DNA of 64,000 bases from an uncultured Oscillibacter sp. (GTDB taxonomy: Bacteria > Bacillota > Clostridia > Oscillospirales > Oscillospiraceae). Shown in pieces: positions 1 through 8,625 of the stretch. A model generated the notes under the pieces. The model saw nothing but the letters and a program-made list of their open reading frames with translations. It searched no databases and was not told where the DNA came from. The DNA lies in NCBI GenBank assembly GCA_910583695.1, contig CAJTZL010000002.1:74096-138095 (forward strand). The letters run 5' to 3'. How positions within the stretch are numbered: the stretch's first letter is position 1; every line of letters begins with the position of its first letter. Both the position numbers and the translations under genes were made by a program.

Positions 1-1164
1 CAGGAACTTCTCCTGGATCTGCATGGCGGGAAAGGCTACGTTCCACTCCAGGCTCTCGTCCAGCAGGAGGCCCACCTCCCGCCGGTCCTCCGACACGAAA
101 GCCAGGGAGGAATCCAGGCACTTCCGGGGGTTGTTCAGGGGAATTTCCCGGCCGTTGAACTCCACCCTGCCGCCAGCCTCGTAAAGGCCCATGACGCCGT
201 TGGGGATGCCCAGCTTGCCCTGGCCCGCCAGACCGCCGATGCCTAAAATTTCGCCCTCCCGGATATCCAGGCTGACGTCCCGCACCGTCTCGCCGGGCAT
301 GTCCACCCAGAGATTCTTGATGGACAGAATGGTCCGGCCCCCGTCGTTGGTCCGGGCCTCGCTCACGGCGGCGCTCTGCACGTCCCGGCCCACCATCCAT
401 TTGGTGATGTCCTCCACGCTGGTCTCCCGGGTGGGAACGTCCCGAACCACGTAGCCGTCCCGCATGACCACCACCTTGTCGCACACCGCCAGAATCTCGT
501 GGAGGCGGTGGGTAATAAAGATGACGGAAATGCCCTGGGCGGCCATACCCCGGATGGATTCCAGCAGGGCCTCCGCCTCCTTCTCCGTCAGCACGGCGGT
601 GGGCTCGTCCAGAATGAGGAGCTTCAGCTGGTCCTTGCTCAGCTCCCGGGCGATTTCCGTGAACTGCTTGTGGCCCACGGGCATGTCGCTGATGACCATT
701 TTGGCGTCGATGGAGACACCCATCTTTTCAATGGAGGCGGCGGAGCGCCGGTCCATCTCCTTATAATCCAGCGTGTTCAGGCGGTCGCCGAACACCTCTG
801 AAACAATATTCTTTTTGCAGGGCTCCCGATTCAGGAGGATATTTTCCGTGGCGGTGAAACCGGGGATCAGGGAAAACTCCTGATGCACCATGCCGATGCC
901 CGCCTCCAGCGCGTCGAAAGGAGTATTAAATTCCACTTTTTTGCCGTCAATCAGGATATCGCCGCTGTAGCCGCCGGTCTCCCGGATGACGTCCATGCCG
1001 AACAGGATTTTCATCAAGGTGCTCTTGCCTGCGCCGTTCTCGCCGCACAGGCCCAAGACTTCGCCCTCACCCAAAGTAAAATTGATGTCGGTCAGAACCT
1101 GGTTGCCGAAGAAGTCCTTTTTGATATTCTGCATTTGCAGAAGGGGGTTCACGTTGTTTGTCAT
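1..1164 (-). CDS. Sugar-type ABC transporter ATP-binding protein (RbsA/XylG-like), 3' end outside window
   Basis: Double-ATPase subunit of a carbohydrate or nucleoside importer that energises uptake at the inner face of the membrane. The start is ATG at 1162-1164 and the frame stays open to the window edge, giving 388 codons of a family usually near 500. The first half has Walker A GENGAGKST (about residue 41), a signature-like MPVGHKQ and Walker B LLILDEPTA. The second half begins near residue 270 with the degenerate Walker A GIGGLAGQGK typical of RbsA-like proteins. It follows the lipoprotein gene at 1315-2598 on the same strand, with a hairpin between them, so the pair is probably one operon whose permease genes lie off the left edge. 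The substrate cannot be told from the sequence. Confidence 0.9.
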   Translation of the reverse strand, partial: MTNNVNPLLQMQNIKKDFFGNQVLTDINFTLGEGEVLGLCGENGAGKSTLMKILFGMDVIRETGGYSGDILIDGKKVEFNTPFDALEAGIGMVHQEFSLIPGFTATENILLNREPCKKNIVSEVFGDRLNTLDYKEMDRRSAASIEKMGVSIDAKMVISDMPVGHKQFTEIARELSKDQLKLLILDEPTAVLTEKEAEALLESIRGMAAQGISVIFITHRLHEILAVCDKVVVMRDGYVVRDVPTRETSVEDITKWMVGRDVQSAAVSEARTNDGGRTILSIKNLWVDMPGETVRDVSLDIREGEILGIGGLAGQGKLGIPNGVMGLYEAGGRVEFNGREIPLNNPRKCLDSSLAFVSEDRREVGLLLDESLEWNVAFPAMQIQEKFL

Positions 1165-1258
1165 ACATCCACCCTATCTCATTTGTTCAATGCGCCCTGC
1201 CCAAAGGGACCGGGCGCTCAGGCGGGGACCTTTGCCGCCTTCCGTGGGATCAAAGCCA

Positions 1259-1292
1259 GCGCGGGGAGGAGGACAGGTCCTCCTCCCCGTGC
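1259..1292 (-). terminator. Intercistronic hairpin between lipoprotein and ATPase genes
   Basis: A near-perfect inverted repeat of about 16 bp (GGGGAGGAGGAC pairing with GTCCTCCTCCCC plus flanking pairs) lies in the 150-bp gap of this operon. No T-run follows on the minus strand, so it is more likely an mRNA-stabilising or partial-termination hairpin that keeps lipoprotein mRNA above ATPase mRNA than a full terminator. Confidence 0.6.
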
Positions 1293-1314
1293 GGCAGACA
1301 ATTCTAAACTTCGA

Positions 1315-2598
1315 TCAGCTGACGGTGAAATACTTCTCGGGAATCTCCACGTCGGCGTTGCCCATGAAGCGGCCGGGGTCGCCCATGATATAGGTGTCCT
1401 GATAGATGAGGAACACATTGTCGCTCTTGACTCCGGTGGTGGCGTTGGTGTATCCCGCGCCGTTCCACTGGGCCTTGGGAGAATAGACGTTCAGGGCCGC
1501 GGCCACAGCGTCCATGTCGGTGATTTCGCTGACTCCGTTGATGACGTTTTTGGCGTGCTCGGCCAGACCCGCAGACAGGGTGTAGCCATAGGAGTAAGCC
1601 CAGGTGCCGAACTTATCGGCAGCGCCCTTCTCCACCAGGGCGGATTCCACCTTGGCCAGAATCTTCTCAAAGTCGCCGGCCTCCTCGGTGAGGTCCAGGC
1701 CCAGAGCGCCGGGATAGCCCATCAGAGGAGAGGGCAGGTCGGCCTCAATGAAGTAGCCGCCGTATTCCACCAACTGCTTCAGCAGGGGCTCGGTGTGCGC
1801 GTCGTTGGTGCAGAAGTAGGCGGCATTTTCGCCGTATTTCTGAACCCAGGCGGGGACGTTCTCCAGGATATAAGCCTGAGCGCCGGGGATGCCCACGTCG
1901 GAGGTCGGGTCGGGAGCGGTCTCCAGAACGAACTCCATGTCGAACTCCTTGCAGGCCTCTTCCATGACGGCCACACGGCGGCTCATGGTCTCATAAGCCA
2001 TGTGGCGGGGGAAGGAGATGTGGACAAAGGTATCCGCGCCCAGCTCATGAGCGGTGCGGATGATCAGGTAGCCGCGGGAAACGAAGTCGTTGTTGCACAC
2101 CAGATCGGCGGCAGAGCCGATCTCGGGCAGATCCTCGTGAGCCTCACCGGCGATGCAGAGGATGTCGGGGCGGCGCTCCTTGATCTGGCGGAAGGCCTCG
2201 GTGGTGCCGGGAACGGACTGGTTGACGATGACGGCCTTCATCTGGGGGTCGTCGGACAGGTTGACGATGGTCTGGATCGTGGTTTCCAGCTCCTCGGTGA
2301 AGTTGTCGGGATAGATGGCCAGTGTGACCTTATCCTCGCCGTACTTGGCCTGGAAGGCCTCGGCGCCCCGGCGGTCGTCCTCGGACTGAGAGACGGAGCC
2401 GGTGACAATGCCGATGTGGTAGTCGCCGATGCCGTCTTCGAGGCTGGCGGCCGCTTCGCCGGAATTGTCTTCCTGCTGGGTCTGGCCGGCATCAGAGGAG
2501 CCACCCTGATCCTGCGCAGGGGTGTTGTCGTTGCCGCCGCAGCCCGCGAGAGCCAAAAGCATCACGAGCGCCAGCAGCATGCTGAAAAACTTCTTCAT
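1315..2598 (-). CDS. DUF3798-like substrate-binding lipoprotein
   Basis: Predicted surface lipoprotein of 427 residues that probably delivers ligand to the adjacent ABC ATPase. It starts at the ATG behind GGAGGTTTG; an upstream in-frame ATG would put about 20 residues before the signal peptide and is rejected. Residues 1-22 form a lipoprotein signal (MKKFFSMLLALVML) with lipobox LAGC. An acidic, Gln/Ser-rich linker follows (to about residue 55), then a periplasmic-binding-like fold opening with HIGIVTGSVSQSEDD. The whole-length similarity I recognise is to DUF3798 proteins of Firmicutes, which occur beside sugar-type ABC genes. It has its own strong promoter and palindromic leader. The ligand is unknown; the family call is from memory of the sequence pattern. 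Confidence 0.75.
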   Translation of the reverse strand: MKKFFSMLLALVMLLALAGCGGNDNTPAQDQGGSSDAGQTQQEDNSGEAAASLEDGIGDYHIGIVTGSVSQSEDDRRGAEAFQAKYGEDKVTLAIYPDNFTEELETTIQTIVNLSDDPQMKAVIVNQSVPGTTEAFRQIKERRPDILCIAGEAHEDLPEIGSAADLVCNNDFVSRGYLIIRTAHELGADTFVHISFPRHMAYETMSRRVAVMEEACKEFDMEFVLETAPDPTSDVGIPGAQAYILENVPAWVQKYGENAAYFCTNDAHTEPLLKQLVEYGGYFIEADLPSPLMGYPGALGLDLTEEAGDFEKILAKVESALVEKGAADKFGTWAYSYGYTLSAGLAEHAKNVINGVSEITDMDAVAAALNVYSPKAQWNGAGYTNATTGVKSDNVFLIYQDTYIMGDPGRFMGNADVEIPEKYFTVS

Positions 2599-2648
2599 TG
2601 CAAACCTCCAAAAATTTTTGTGTCTTCCGGGCGTATTCAATCCATCCT

Positions 2649-2730
2649 CATGGTTTGGTTCCAAACCATGAAAAAAAGGCGTACGCCTTTTGAACGCTAT
2701 CTATTGTAGCAAAAATCCTGATTTTGTCAA
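2649..2730 (-). promoter_or_regulatory. Promoter and two palindromes in the lipoprotein leader
   Basis: On the minus strand TTGACA (2725-2730), a 16-bp spacer and TACAAT (2703-2708) make a strong sigma-A promoter. Just downstream are two perfect palindromes: an 18-mer centred on GGCGTACGCC (2674-2691) and a 22-mer, CATGGTTTGG-AA-CCAAACCATG on the minus strand (2649-2670). Their position around and after the start of transcription fits repressor operators; the first, followed by seven T, could also act as a weak attenuator. Confidence 0.7.
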
Positions 2731-2771
2731 CCTCAATTTCTTTATTTGACATATTTTCGGGAAGGCTCCAC

Positions 2772-2803
2772 AAAAAAGCCCCTGCGGATAACTCCGCAGG
2801 GGC
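2772..2803 (-). terminator. Intrinsic terminator of the chemoreceptor gene
   Basis: An 11-bp perfect stem (GCCCCTGCGGA with TCCGCAGGGGC, loop of four) is followed on the minus strand by six T, directly downstream of the MCP stop. Confidence 0.9.
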
Positions 2804-2835
2804 CTCGTTTGGCCGGTTCTGCCGTCCGGGACCGC

Positions 2836-4800
2836 TTAATCCCTGGCAAGCGTAAACTGGTCCACCAGCTGTTTCAGGCTGGCCGCCTCAGCGGAGAGCT
2901 CCTCGCTGGCGGCGGCGCTCTCCTGGGCTGTGGCGCTGTTGGTCTGGACCACGGAGGAAATCTGATCAATGCCCTCCGTGACCTGGGTGATGGAGGCGGT
3001 CTGGTTTGCCACAGCCTCTACCACAATGTCCATCTGAGCGGTGACATGACCGGCGGAGACGCTGGTCTGCTCCAGGGACTCGGTGACTTTCCCCACCGCT
3101 TCGCTGCCCTCGACAACGGCGGCGATGGAGCCCTCGATCAGCTCCTTGGTGGCCTTGGCGGCCTGATCAGACCGGGTGGCCAGATTCCGGACCTCGTCCG
3201 CCACAACGGCGAAGCCCTTGCCGGCAGAGCCCGCCCGAGCGGCCTCCACAGCGGCGTTCAGAGCCAGGATGTTGGTCTGGAAGGCGATGTTTTCAATGGT
3301 GGCAATGATCTTGGAAATCTCCTCGGAGGACTTGGAGATTTTCTCCATGGCGGCATTCAGTTCCTTGACGTGCTCCACACTGACTCCCAGGTGCCCGCCG
3401 GCCTCGTTCACGAAGCGGCCCGCCTCCTCGGCGGCGGCGGAGGTCTTCTGGGCGCTGTTGGAGATGTCCGTAATCGTGGCCGCCAGTTCCTCCACGGAGC
3501 TGGCCTGGGTCATGGAGCCCTGGCTCAGAGTCTGAGCACCCATGGACACCTGATTGCTGGCAGAGGAAACCTGGGCCGCGGAGGCGTTAATCTGCCGCAT
3601 GGTGCCGCTGAGCTCCTGCTTCAGCGTCCGCATGGACAGGAGGATGTTCTGGAAGTCCCCCACATAGGCCTCCCGGTGGGCGGAGCGGATGTCCAGATTC
3701 TGCCTGGACATTTCCGTGAGAAGGTAGCTGATGTCGTTGATGATGGTGTTCAGGCCCGTTACCATCTCCGCTGTGGAGCGGGTCAGCTCCGCCGTCTCGT
3801 CCTGCCCCTTCGTCTTGGGAACCGGGGCCGAGAGATCACCCTCCACCAGCAGCTTCATCCGCGCGGCGCAGGCCCGCATGGGATCGCCGATGTTGCTGGA
3901 CAGCTTCAGGGCCACCACGATGGAGGCCAGAATGGAGGCGATGATCACCAGCACATTGATGGCCATGCCGAAGTATGTATCCGCCAGATAGTCCTTTTTC
4001 ATGGCGGTGACGGCCACGCTCCAGCCGTCGGTGCCTCCCACCGGGGCGTAGGCCGCGAAGCGGGGCCCGTCGGAGTCATGGAAGCTGCCGAAGCCCACCT
4101 TCCCCTGGCGCATCTCCGCGTGGATGGCCGCCAGCTGCTTCAAGGAGGAATCGCTCTGGGCCTCCCGCTCAATATTCTGTGTGGTGATGGTTTCCAGTGT
4201 AACGTCGGCTATGGTATCTCCGTCCTTGTTGATCATATAGGCCCGGCTGTTTTCGCTGACCTGGATGGAGGAGACAATATCGTTCAGGAAGGTCTCCGGC
4301 GGGACGAAGTACACCACGCCCGCAATGATCCCCCGGTTGGAGTAGACGGGCGCGGCCACCATGATGGACAGCTCCCCGGTAATCTTGCTGACCAGGGGCT
4401 GGGAGACGTAGACGTTCCCCTTCATGGCCTGCTGGACATACTCCCGGTCGGAATAGTCCTTCCCGTCAAACACGCTGATGCCGTCCAGGCCGATGAGATT
4501 GCCCCGCTGAAAGCCATGGAGGCTGACCCGCTCATCCACAATGGCCTTCTTCTCCTCCACCGAGGTGAAGGAATTGGCCAGCTGAGTGATGCGCCCCGTG
4601 TCCATGGCCACATTCTTATAAGCAATCAGTTCCTCTTCAATGCGCTCGGAGGCCAGGACGGCGGTCTCGCTCATCATCTGCTCCACCGTGGCAATGGTGC
4701 TTCTGTAATTCAGCCCGATGCTGGCGCTCCCCACCACGAACAGCGCAATCAGGACTGTCGCCATCAGGCATACCGTAATCTTTTTTCGGATACTATTCAT
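2836..4800 (-). CDS. Methyl-accepting chemotaxis protein
   Basis: Transmembrane chemoreceptor of 654 residues that senses an extracellular ligand and controls CheA/CheW. It has an N-terminal membrane segment (about 8-30), an extracellular dCache-like sensor (about 35-280, with the segment VYSNRGIIAGVVYFVPP), a second membrane segment (about 290-312), a HAMP region, and a cytoplasmic coiled-coil signalling domain with the conserved hairpin tip FQTNILALNAAVEAARAG. It is monocistronic, with its own promoter (4857-4886) and terminator. No other chemotaxis gene is in the window, so it implies a flagellar or chemotaxis system elsewhere. The ligand is unknown. Confidence 0.93.
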   Translation of the reverse strand: MNSIRKKITVCLMATVLIALFVVGSASIGLNYRSTIATVEQMMSETAVLASERIEEELIAYKNVAMDTGRITQLANSFTSVEEKKAIVDERVSLHGFQRGNLIGLDGISVFDGKDYSDREYVQQAMKGNVYVSQPLVSKITGELSIMVAAPVYSNRGIIAGVVYFVPPETFLNDIVSSIQVSENSRAYMINKDGDTIADVTLETITTQNIEREAQSDSSLKQLAAIHAEMRQGKVGFGSFHDSDGPRFAAYAPVGGTDGWSVAVTAMKKDYLADTYFGMAINVLVIIASILASIVVALKLSSNIGDPMRACAARMKLLVEGDLSAPVPKTKGQDETAELTRSTAEMVTGLNTIINDISYLLTEMSRQNLDIRSAHREAYVGDFQNILLSMRTLKQELSGTMRQINASAAQVSSASNQVSMGAQTLSQGSMTQASSVEELAATITDISNSAQKTSAAAEEAGRFVNEAGGHLGVSVEHVKELNAAMEKISKSSEEISKIIATIENIAFQTNILALNAAVEAARAGSAGKGFAVVADEVRNLATRSDQAAKATKELIEGSIAAVVEGSEAVGKVTESLEQTSVSAGHVTAQMDIVVEAVANQTASITQVTEGIDQISSVVQTNSATAQESAAASEELSAEAASLKQLVDQFTLARD

Positions 4801-4856
4801 CTCTCCACCCCTGTTATTTTGTCCGGGCTTCGCCGGCTCCCAATTTACATGGCTTC

Positions 4857-4886
4857 ATTATAGGGGCCCGGAAGCCCTTTTGTCAA
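4857..4886 (-). promoter_or_regulatory. Promoter of the chemoreceptor gene
   Basis: On the minus strand TTGACA (4881-4886), an 18-bp spacer and TATAAT (4857-4862), about 57 bp before the MCP start codon. Confidence 0.75.
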
Positions 4887-4970
4887 TGCCTTCCTCTGAT
4901 TTTCAGACCCTTAAAAAAGCGGCCGGAGCGGGACCGCCGGGGCATGGGGCGCGCCGGAACGGCCCCCTCG

Positions 4971-4999
4971 TTGACAGGGCGGGGAAAAACCGCTATAAT
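4971..4999 (+). promoter_or_regulatory. Promoter of the capA-like gene
   Basis: TTGACA (4971-4976), a 17-bp spacer and TATAAT (4994-4999), a perfect sigma-A consensus, 66 bp before the CapA-like start. Confidence 0.85.
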
Positions 5000-5065
5000 C
5001 AGGCCAAAAGTCCCCGAAAGCGGGAGCTATCGCAAACTCAGCTTCCCTGGAAAGGAGATCCTCTC

Positions 5066-6289
5066 ATGAAACGACAGCTCCCCGCCCTCCTGCTCTGCCT
5101 CGCGCTGCTCCTGAGCGCCTGCGGCAGCCTTTCCGCCGGAGCCGCATCCCCCGTCCCCGTCCCGGCGGAACCCCCGGTCCCCGCCCCCGCGGCATTTGAA
5201 GCGCCCCCAATCCCGGAGGAGCCCCCGCCGCCGGAGCCCACAGTGGCCACCCTGGCGGTCTGCGGCGACGCCATGAGCCACATGCCCATCACCGACGACG
5301 CCTGGAACGGGGAACGGTATGACTACGCTCGGATTATGGCCGCCGCCAAGCCCTATGTGGAGGCGGCGGACTACGCCGTGGTCAACCTGGAGACCACCCT
5401 CTCCGGCGGCCCCCCCTACTCCGGCTACCCCTCCTTCAACTCCCCCGACGATCTGGCGCACGACCTCAAGGCCCTGGGCTTTGACCTGTGCCTCACCGCC
5501 AACAACCACAGCCTGGACCGGGGCTTCTCCGGCCTCAGCCGGACGCTGGACGTGCTGGACGAGGCAGGGCTGGCCCATGTGGGCTCCAGCCGCACCCGGG
5601 AGGAGCAGGACCGCGGCATCGACGTGGCCGACGTGGGGGGAATTTCCGTGGCCTTCCTGGGCTATACTTACGGCACCAACGGCATTCCCCTGCCCAAAAA
5701 GCACCCCTACGCCCTCAATGTCTTTCACACCGACTACCTGACCACCCTCTCCAAGCCGGACTGGGACCGTCTGGCCGCGGACCTGGAGACGGCGCAGGCC
5801 ATGGAAACGGATCTCATCACGGTGATGATCCACTGGGGCCTGGAATACCAGCTGACGCAGAACCGGCATCAGGAGGAGCTGGCGGATTTCCTCTTTGCGC
5901 ACGGCGCGGACCTCATTCTGGGGGGACACTCCCATGTGCCCCAGCCTATGGAGCTCCGGACCCTCCCCGACGGGCGGCAGGGCTTTGTCTGCTATTCCCT
6001 GGGGAACTTCATCTCCTCCCAGACCAAGCCCAACACGGACACAACGGCGGTATTGACCCTGACCCTCACCCGGGACAACGAGACCGGAGAAACCCAGGTC
6101 ACGGACTACGCCTATGCCCCCCTGTACATGCTCCGCCGGGCGGCGGGGGCCTCCCCCCGCTTCGAGCTGGTGGATATCCACGCGGCCCTGGATTCCGATG
6201 AAACCGGGGAAGCCCTCCGGCAGAAGCTGAGCAAGGCTCTGGAAACCTGCCATGCCGTCTTTGGCCCGGAGCGGACCTGTAAAAAGTGA
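5066..6289 (+). CDS. CapA-family metallophosphatase-like lipoprotein
   Basis: A 407-residue secreted lipoprotein of the CapA (poly-gamma-glutamate capsule) calcineurin-like phosphoesterase family. The ATG follows AAAGGAG. A signal peptide ends at lipobox LLSAC (about residue 20) and is followed by a Pro/Ala/Glu-rich linker to about residue 57. The fold then shows VCGDAMSH, NLETTLSG, TANNHSLDRG, MIHWGLEYQ and ILGGHSHVPQP, the expected metal-ligand motifs. No capB/capC synthetase genes are nearby, so a role in polyglutamate export is not supported here; many stand-alone CapA proteins are uncharacterised envelope enzymes. It is monocistronic between a consensus promoter and a terminator. Confidence 0.85.
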   Translation: MKRQLPALLLCLALLLSACGSLSAGAASPVPVPAEPPVPAPAAFEAPPIPEEPPPPEPTVATLAVCGDAMSHMPITDDAWNGERYDYARIMAAAKPYVEAADYAVVNLETTLSGGPPYSGYPSFNSPDDLAHDLKALGFDLCLTANNHSLDRGFSGLSRTLDVLDEAGLAHVGSSRTREEQDRGIDVADVGGISVAFLGYTYGTNGIPLPKKHPYALNVFHTDYLTTLSKPDWDRLAADLETAQAMETDLITVMIHWGLEYQLTQNRHQEELADFLFAHGADLILGGHSHVPQPMELRTLPDGRQGFVCYSLGNFISSQTKPNTDTTAVLTLTLTRDNETGETQVTDYAYAPLYMLRRAAGASPRFELVDIHAALDSDETGEALRQKLSKALETCHAVFGPERTCKK

Positions 6290-6293
6290 GCGC

Positions 6294-6320
6294 AAAAGCG
6301 CCGTCCCGGCGGGACGGCGT
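6294..6320. terminator. Shared terminator between convergent genes
   Basis: The stem CGCCGTCCC/GGGACGGCG with a 3-base loop lies between the stops of the CapA-like gene (+) and the ROK gene (-). On the minus strand it runs into CTTTT; on the plus strand a T-rich stretch follows a few bases later. It probably works both ways. Confidence 0.75.
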
Positions 6321-6339
6321 TCACATTTTGCCCTTATGC

Positions 6340-7458
6340 TCAAAGCCCCTGGAGAAACGCCTCCACCTGGGTCAGTGCCGCACCCACGGCGGCGGCCTCC
6401 TGAGAGCAGCGGCTGTATTTCAGATAGGAGGAATCCGGCTCAAAGGGATTCCGCTCCGCCAGCAGCGCCCGCAGCAGCTCCCCGAACTCCTCCAGGCAGG
6501 CCCCTACGCGGCCCCCCACCACCACGTCGCAGTCAAAGCTGACGTGAAGGTTGTTCACCGCCGCCGCCAGGCACTCCAGGTACTCCCGCCAGATCGCCCG
6601 CTTCTCGGAATCCCCGGAACGGAGCTCCTCGAAAAAGGCGGAGAGACTGCCCCCGGCGCGGCCCGCCAGGACCTTGGCGGAGCAGTAGGCGTCCAGACAG
6701 CCCGCCTTCCCGCACCAGCAAGGGCGTCCGCCGGGAACCAGGGTTGTGTGGCCGAACTCCCCGGCCCGGAGGCGGTCTCCCCGGTAAAGCGCCCCGTCCC
6801 GAAGAATGGCCCCGCCCACGGTATCGTCCAGGGAGAGGTAAACCATGTCCCCCTCCGTGTCCCGGAGCTCCGCCAAGCCAGCGGCGTGGGCGGCGCTGAG
6901 ACAGCGGCAGGGCCAGGGAATCTGCCGGGTGAAGCGGCTGAGGGGCACGTTCCGCAGCTCCAGGGCATGGGAGTCCCGCAGAAGCCCCCGCTCCTCGTCC
7001 ACGATGCCGGGGAGGGCGACGCCCACCCCCAGAATCCGGTCCGCCGCGCCGCCGGCCTCCACAAACCGCTGGAGCAGGCCCCCCAGGTACTGGAAGTATA
7101 TGTCCTCCATGGAAAAGCGCAGGGCCCCCCTGGCCTGACGCAGCAGGGTGCCCCCCAAGTCCGTCAGCGCCACGCTCACATGGTCCGCCGTCAGGTTCAC
7201 ACCCACCGCCATCCGGGCATCCCGCACGGGAGCGTAGGCCTTGGCCTTCCGGCCGCCGGTGGAGGCGTATACGCCGTCCTCCCGGACCAGTCCCATGTCC
7301 GTCAGCTCCTTCACGTTCTGCAAAATCGTGGGCCAGCTCAGGGCCAGCTTCCGGGTCAGCTCCATCTGGGAAATCCGGCCGCTGGCCAGGATGCAGCGCA
7401 GGGTGTTCACCCGGTTGCGCCGCTTGACGTCCATATTGTTGGCGGGAGATGTGGTCAT
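6340..7458 (-). CDS. ROK-family transcriptional regulator (NagC/XylR type)
   Basis: A 372-residue sugar-responsive regulator. Residues about 13-65 form a winged helix (RVNTLRCILASGRISQMELTR). Residues 80-372 form the ROK fold with GVGVALPGIVDEERG, the glycine loop DDTVGGAILRDG and the zinc motif CWCGKAGCLD. ROK proteins usually have Glu in the last position of this motif, here Asp. The ATG is only two bases after GAGGAG, so the in-frame ATG at residue 9 (MDVKRRNR) remains possible. No sugar operon is adjacent; its targets are unknown. It may be active as a kinase-like sensor only. Confidence 0.88.
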   Translation of the reverse strand: MTTSPANNMDVKRRNRVNTLRCILASGRISQMELTRKLALSWPTILQNVKELTDMGLVREDGVYASTGGRKAKAYAPVRDARMAVGVNLTADHVSVALTDLGGTLLRQARGALRFSMEDIYFQYLGGLLQRFVEAGGAADRILGVGVALPGIVDEERGLLRDSHALELRNVPLSRFTRQIPWPCRCLSAAHAAGLAELRDTEGDMVYLSLDDTVGGAILRDGALYRGDRLRAGEFGHTTLVPGGRPCWCGKAGCLDAYCSAKVLAGRAGGSLSAFFEELRSGDSEKRAIWREYLECLAAAVNNLHVSFDCDVVVGGRVGACLEEFGELLRALLAERNPFEPDSSYLKYSRCSQEAAAVGAALTQVEAFLQGL

Positions 7459-7499
7459 AGCTCCTCATTCCTTATTCATTTTATAAAGACCTTATGGAC

Positions 7500-7528
7500 A
7501 GCATAGCGGATTTCCTCCCAAATGGCAA
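7500..7528 (-). promoter_or_regulatory. Promoter of the ROK gene
   Basis: On the minus strand TTGCCA (7523-7528), 17 bp, TATGCT (7500-7505), about 42 bp before the start codon. Confidence 0.5.
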
Positions 7529-7570
7529 GTCCTTTCCGGGAAAAAATCTTCCGGGCCCGTCTGCCGCCGG

Positions 7571-7599
7571 TTGACAGGGGCGGCGGCACACGGTATACT
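7571..7599 (+). promoter_or_regulatory. Promoter of the hydrolase-glpK operon
   Basis: TTGACA (7571-7576), 17 bp, TATACT (7594-7599), followed 74 bp later by the hydrolase start. Confidence 0.8.
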
Positions 7600-7672
7600 T
7601 TTCTTGATTCCTTTATTTTCCGGCGATACAAACGACAGGGCGCTTCCTGCGCCCGGAACAGGAGGAGCAGCG

Positions 7673-8599
7673 ATGTTACACGAGATCAGCTTCCAGTCCT
7701 TCAACCAGCGGGATCAGGTCCAGGGGTGGATCTACGTCCCTGCCGCCAGGCCCGTGGGCATTCTCCAGCTGGTTCACGGCTTCGGGGAGCACTCCCGGCG
7801 GTATCTCCACATGATTTCCAAATTCCTGGACGCCGGCTTCATCGTGGCCGCGGACGACCATGTGGGCCATGGCAGGACCGCCGTGGTCAACGACTCCTGG
7901 GGCGACTGGGGCGGCAAGGGGCCCCACACCATGATGGAGGACGAGCACACCCTGACAACGCTGGTCAAGGAGAAGTATCCCGGCCTCCCCTATTTCCTCT
8001 TCGGCCACAGCATGGGCTCCTTCATCGCCCGGGACTATATCACAGCCTATGGCGAAGAGCTCTCCGCCGTCACCCTCTGCGGCACCAGCGGTGTCTTCCC
8101 CGGCCTGGAGCAGGGCATGGCCATGCTGCAAGCCGCCGTGGACGCCGGGCAGGGGGACGCCTCCGACCCCAATGCCGCCGGGGCCCTGCTCGGCTGGATG
8201 TGTGAGCGGTGCACGGAGGAAATCCGCTTCGGCAACGAGTGGATCTGCTCCGACCCCTTCGTTCAGGCGGATCACGCCATGGACCCCCTGGACGCCTTCT
8301 CCCATCCCACCAGCAACCGCTCCTTCCTCTATTTCTGCCAGATGATCGACTGCATCACCGGCCCCGCCTGGGCGGAGAAGGTGCCCAAGGACCTGCCCAT
8401 TTACAACATCGCCGGCGGTGAGGACCCGGTGGGCCAGTACGGCGCGGGGGTGAAGCAGGTCTCCGCCTGGCTGGAGGACTCCGGCCACAAGGTGATCACC
8501 AGAATCTACGACGGCTATCGCCACGAAATTCACAACTACAACGACCTCAAGGACCAGGTGGAGCAGGGCATCGTGGACTTCTTCAAGGGAACGCTGTAA
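7673..8599 (+). CDS. Alpha/beta hydrolase, monoacylglycerol-lipase / serine-aminopeptidase S33 type
   Basis: A 308-residue cytoplasmic serine hydrolase. It starts at the ATG behind GGAGGAG; the longer open frame starts inside the promoter and is rejected. It shows the oxyanion region LVHGFGEHSRRY, the nucleophile elbow GHSMGS (Ser about residue 113), and the C-terminal catalytic His in YRHEIHNY. The next gene, 26 bp downstream, is glycerol kinase, so a plausible job is to release glycerol from monoacylglycerols for phosphorylation by GlpK. That pairing is inference from operon context and family resemblance. Confidence 0.85.
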   Translation: MLHEISFQSFNQRDQVQGWIYVPAARPVGILQLVHGFGEHSRRYLHMISKFLDAGFIVAADDHVGHGRTAVVNDSWGDWGGKGPHTMMEDEHTLTTLVKEKYPGLPYFLFGHSMGSFIARDYITAYGEELSAVTLCGTSGVFPGLEQGMAMLQAAVDAGQGDASDPNAAGALLGWMCERCTEEIRFGNEWICSDPFVQADHAMDPLDAFSHPTSNRSFLYFCQMIDCITGPAWAEKVPKDLPIYNIAGGEDPVGQYGAGVKQVSAWLEDSGHKVITRIYDGYRHEIHNYNDLKDQVEQGIVDFFKGTL

Positions 8600-8625
8600 C
8601 CCCTGCGCCATCAGGAGGAGCAGAC

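Noticed and set aside
883..2709. A 608-codon plus-strand open frame opposite the ABC ATPase and lipoprotein
   Set aside because: Crosses an intergenic hairpin and two real minus-strand genes without a ribosome site.
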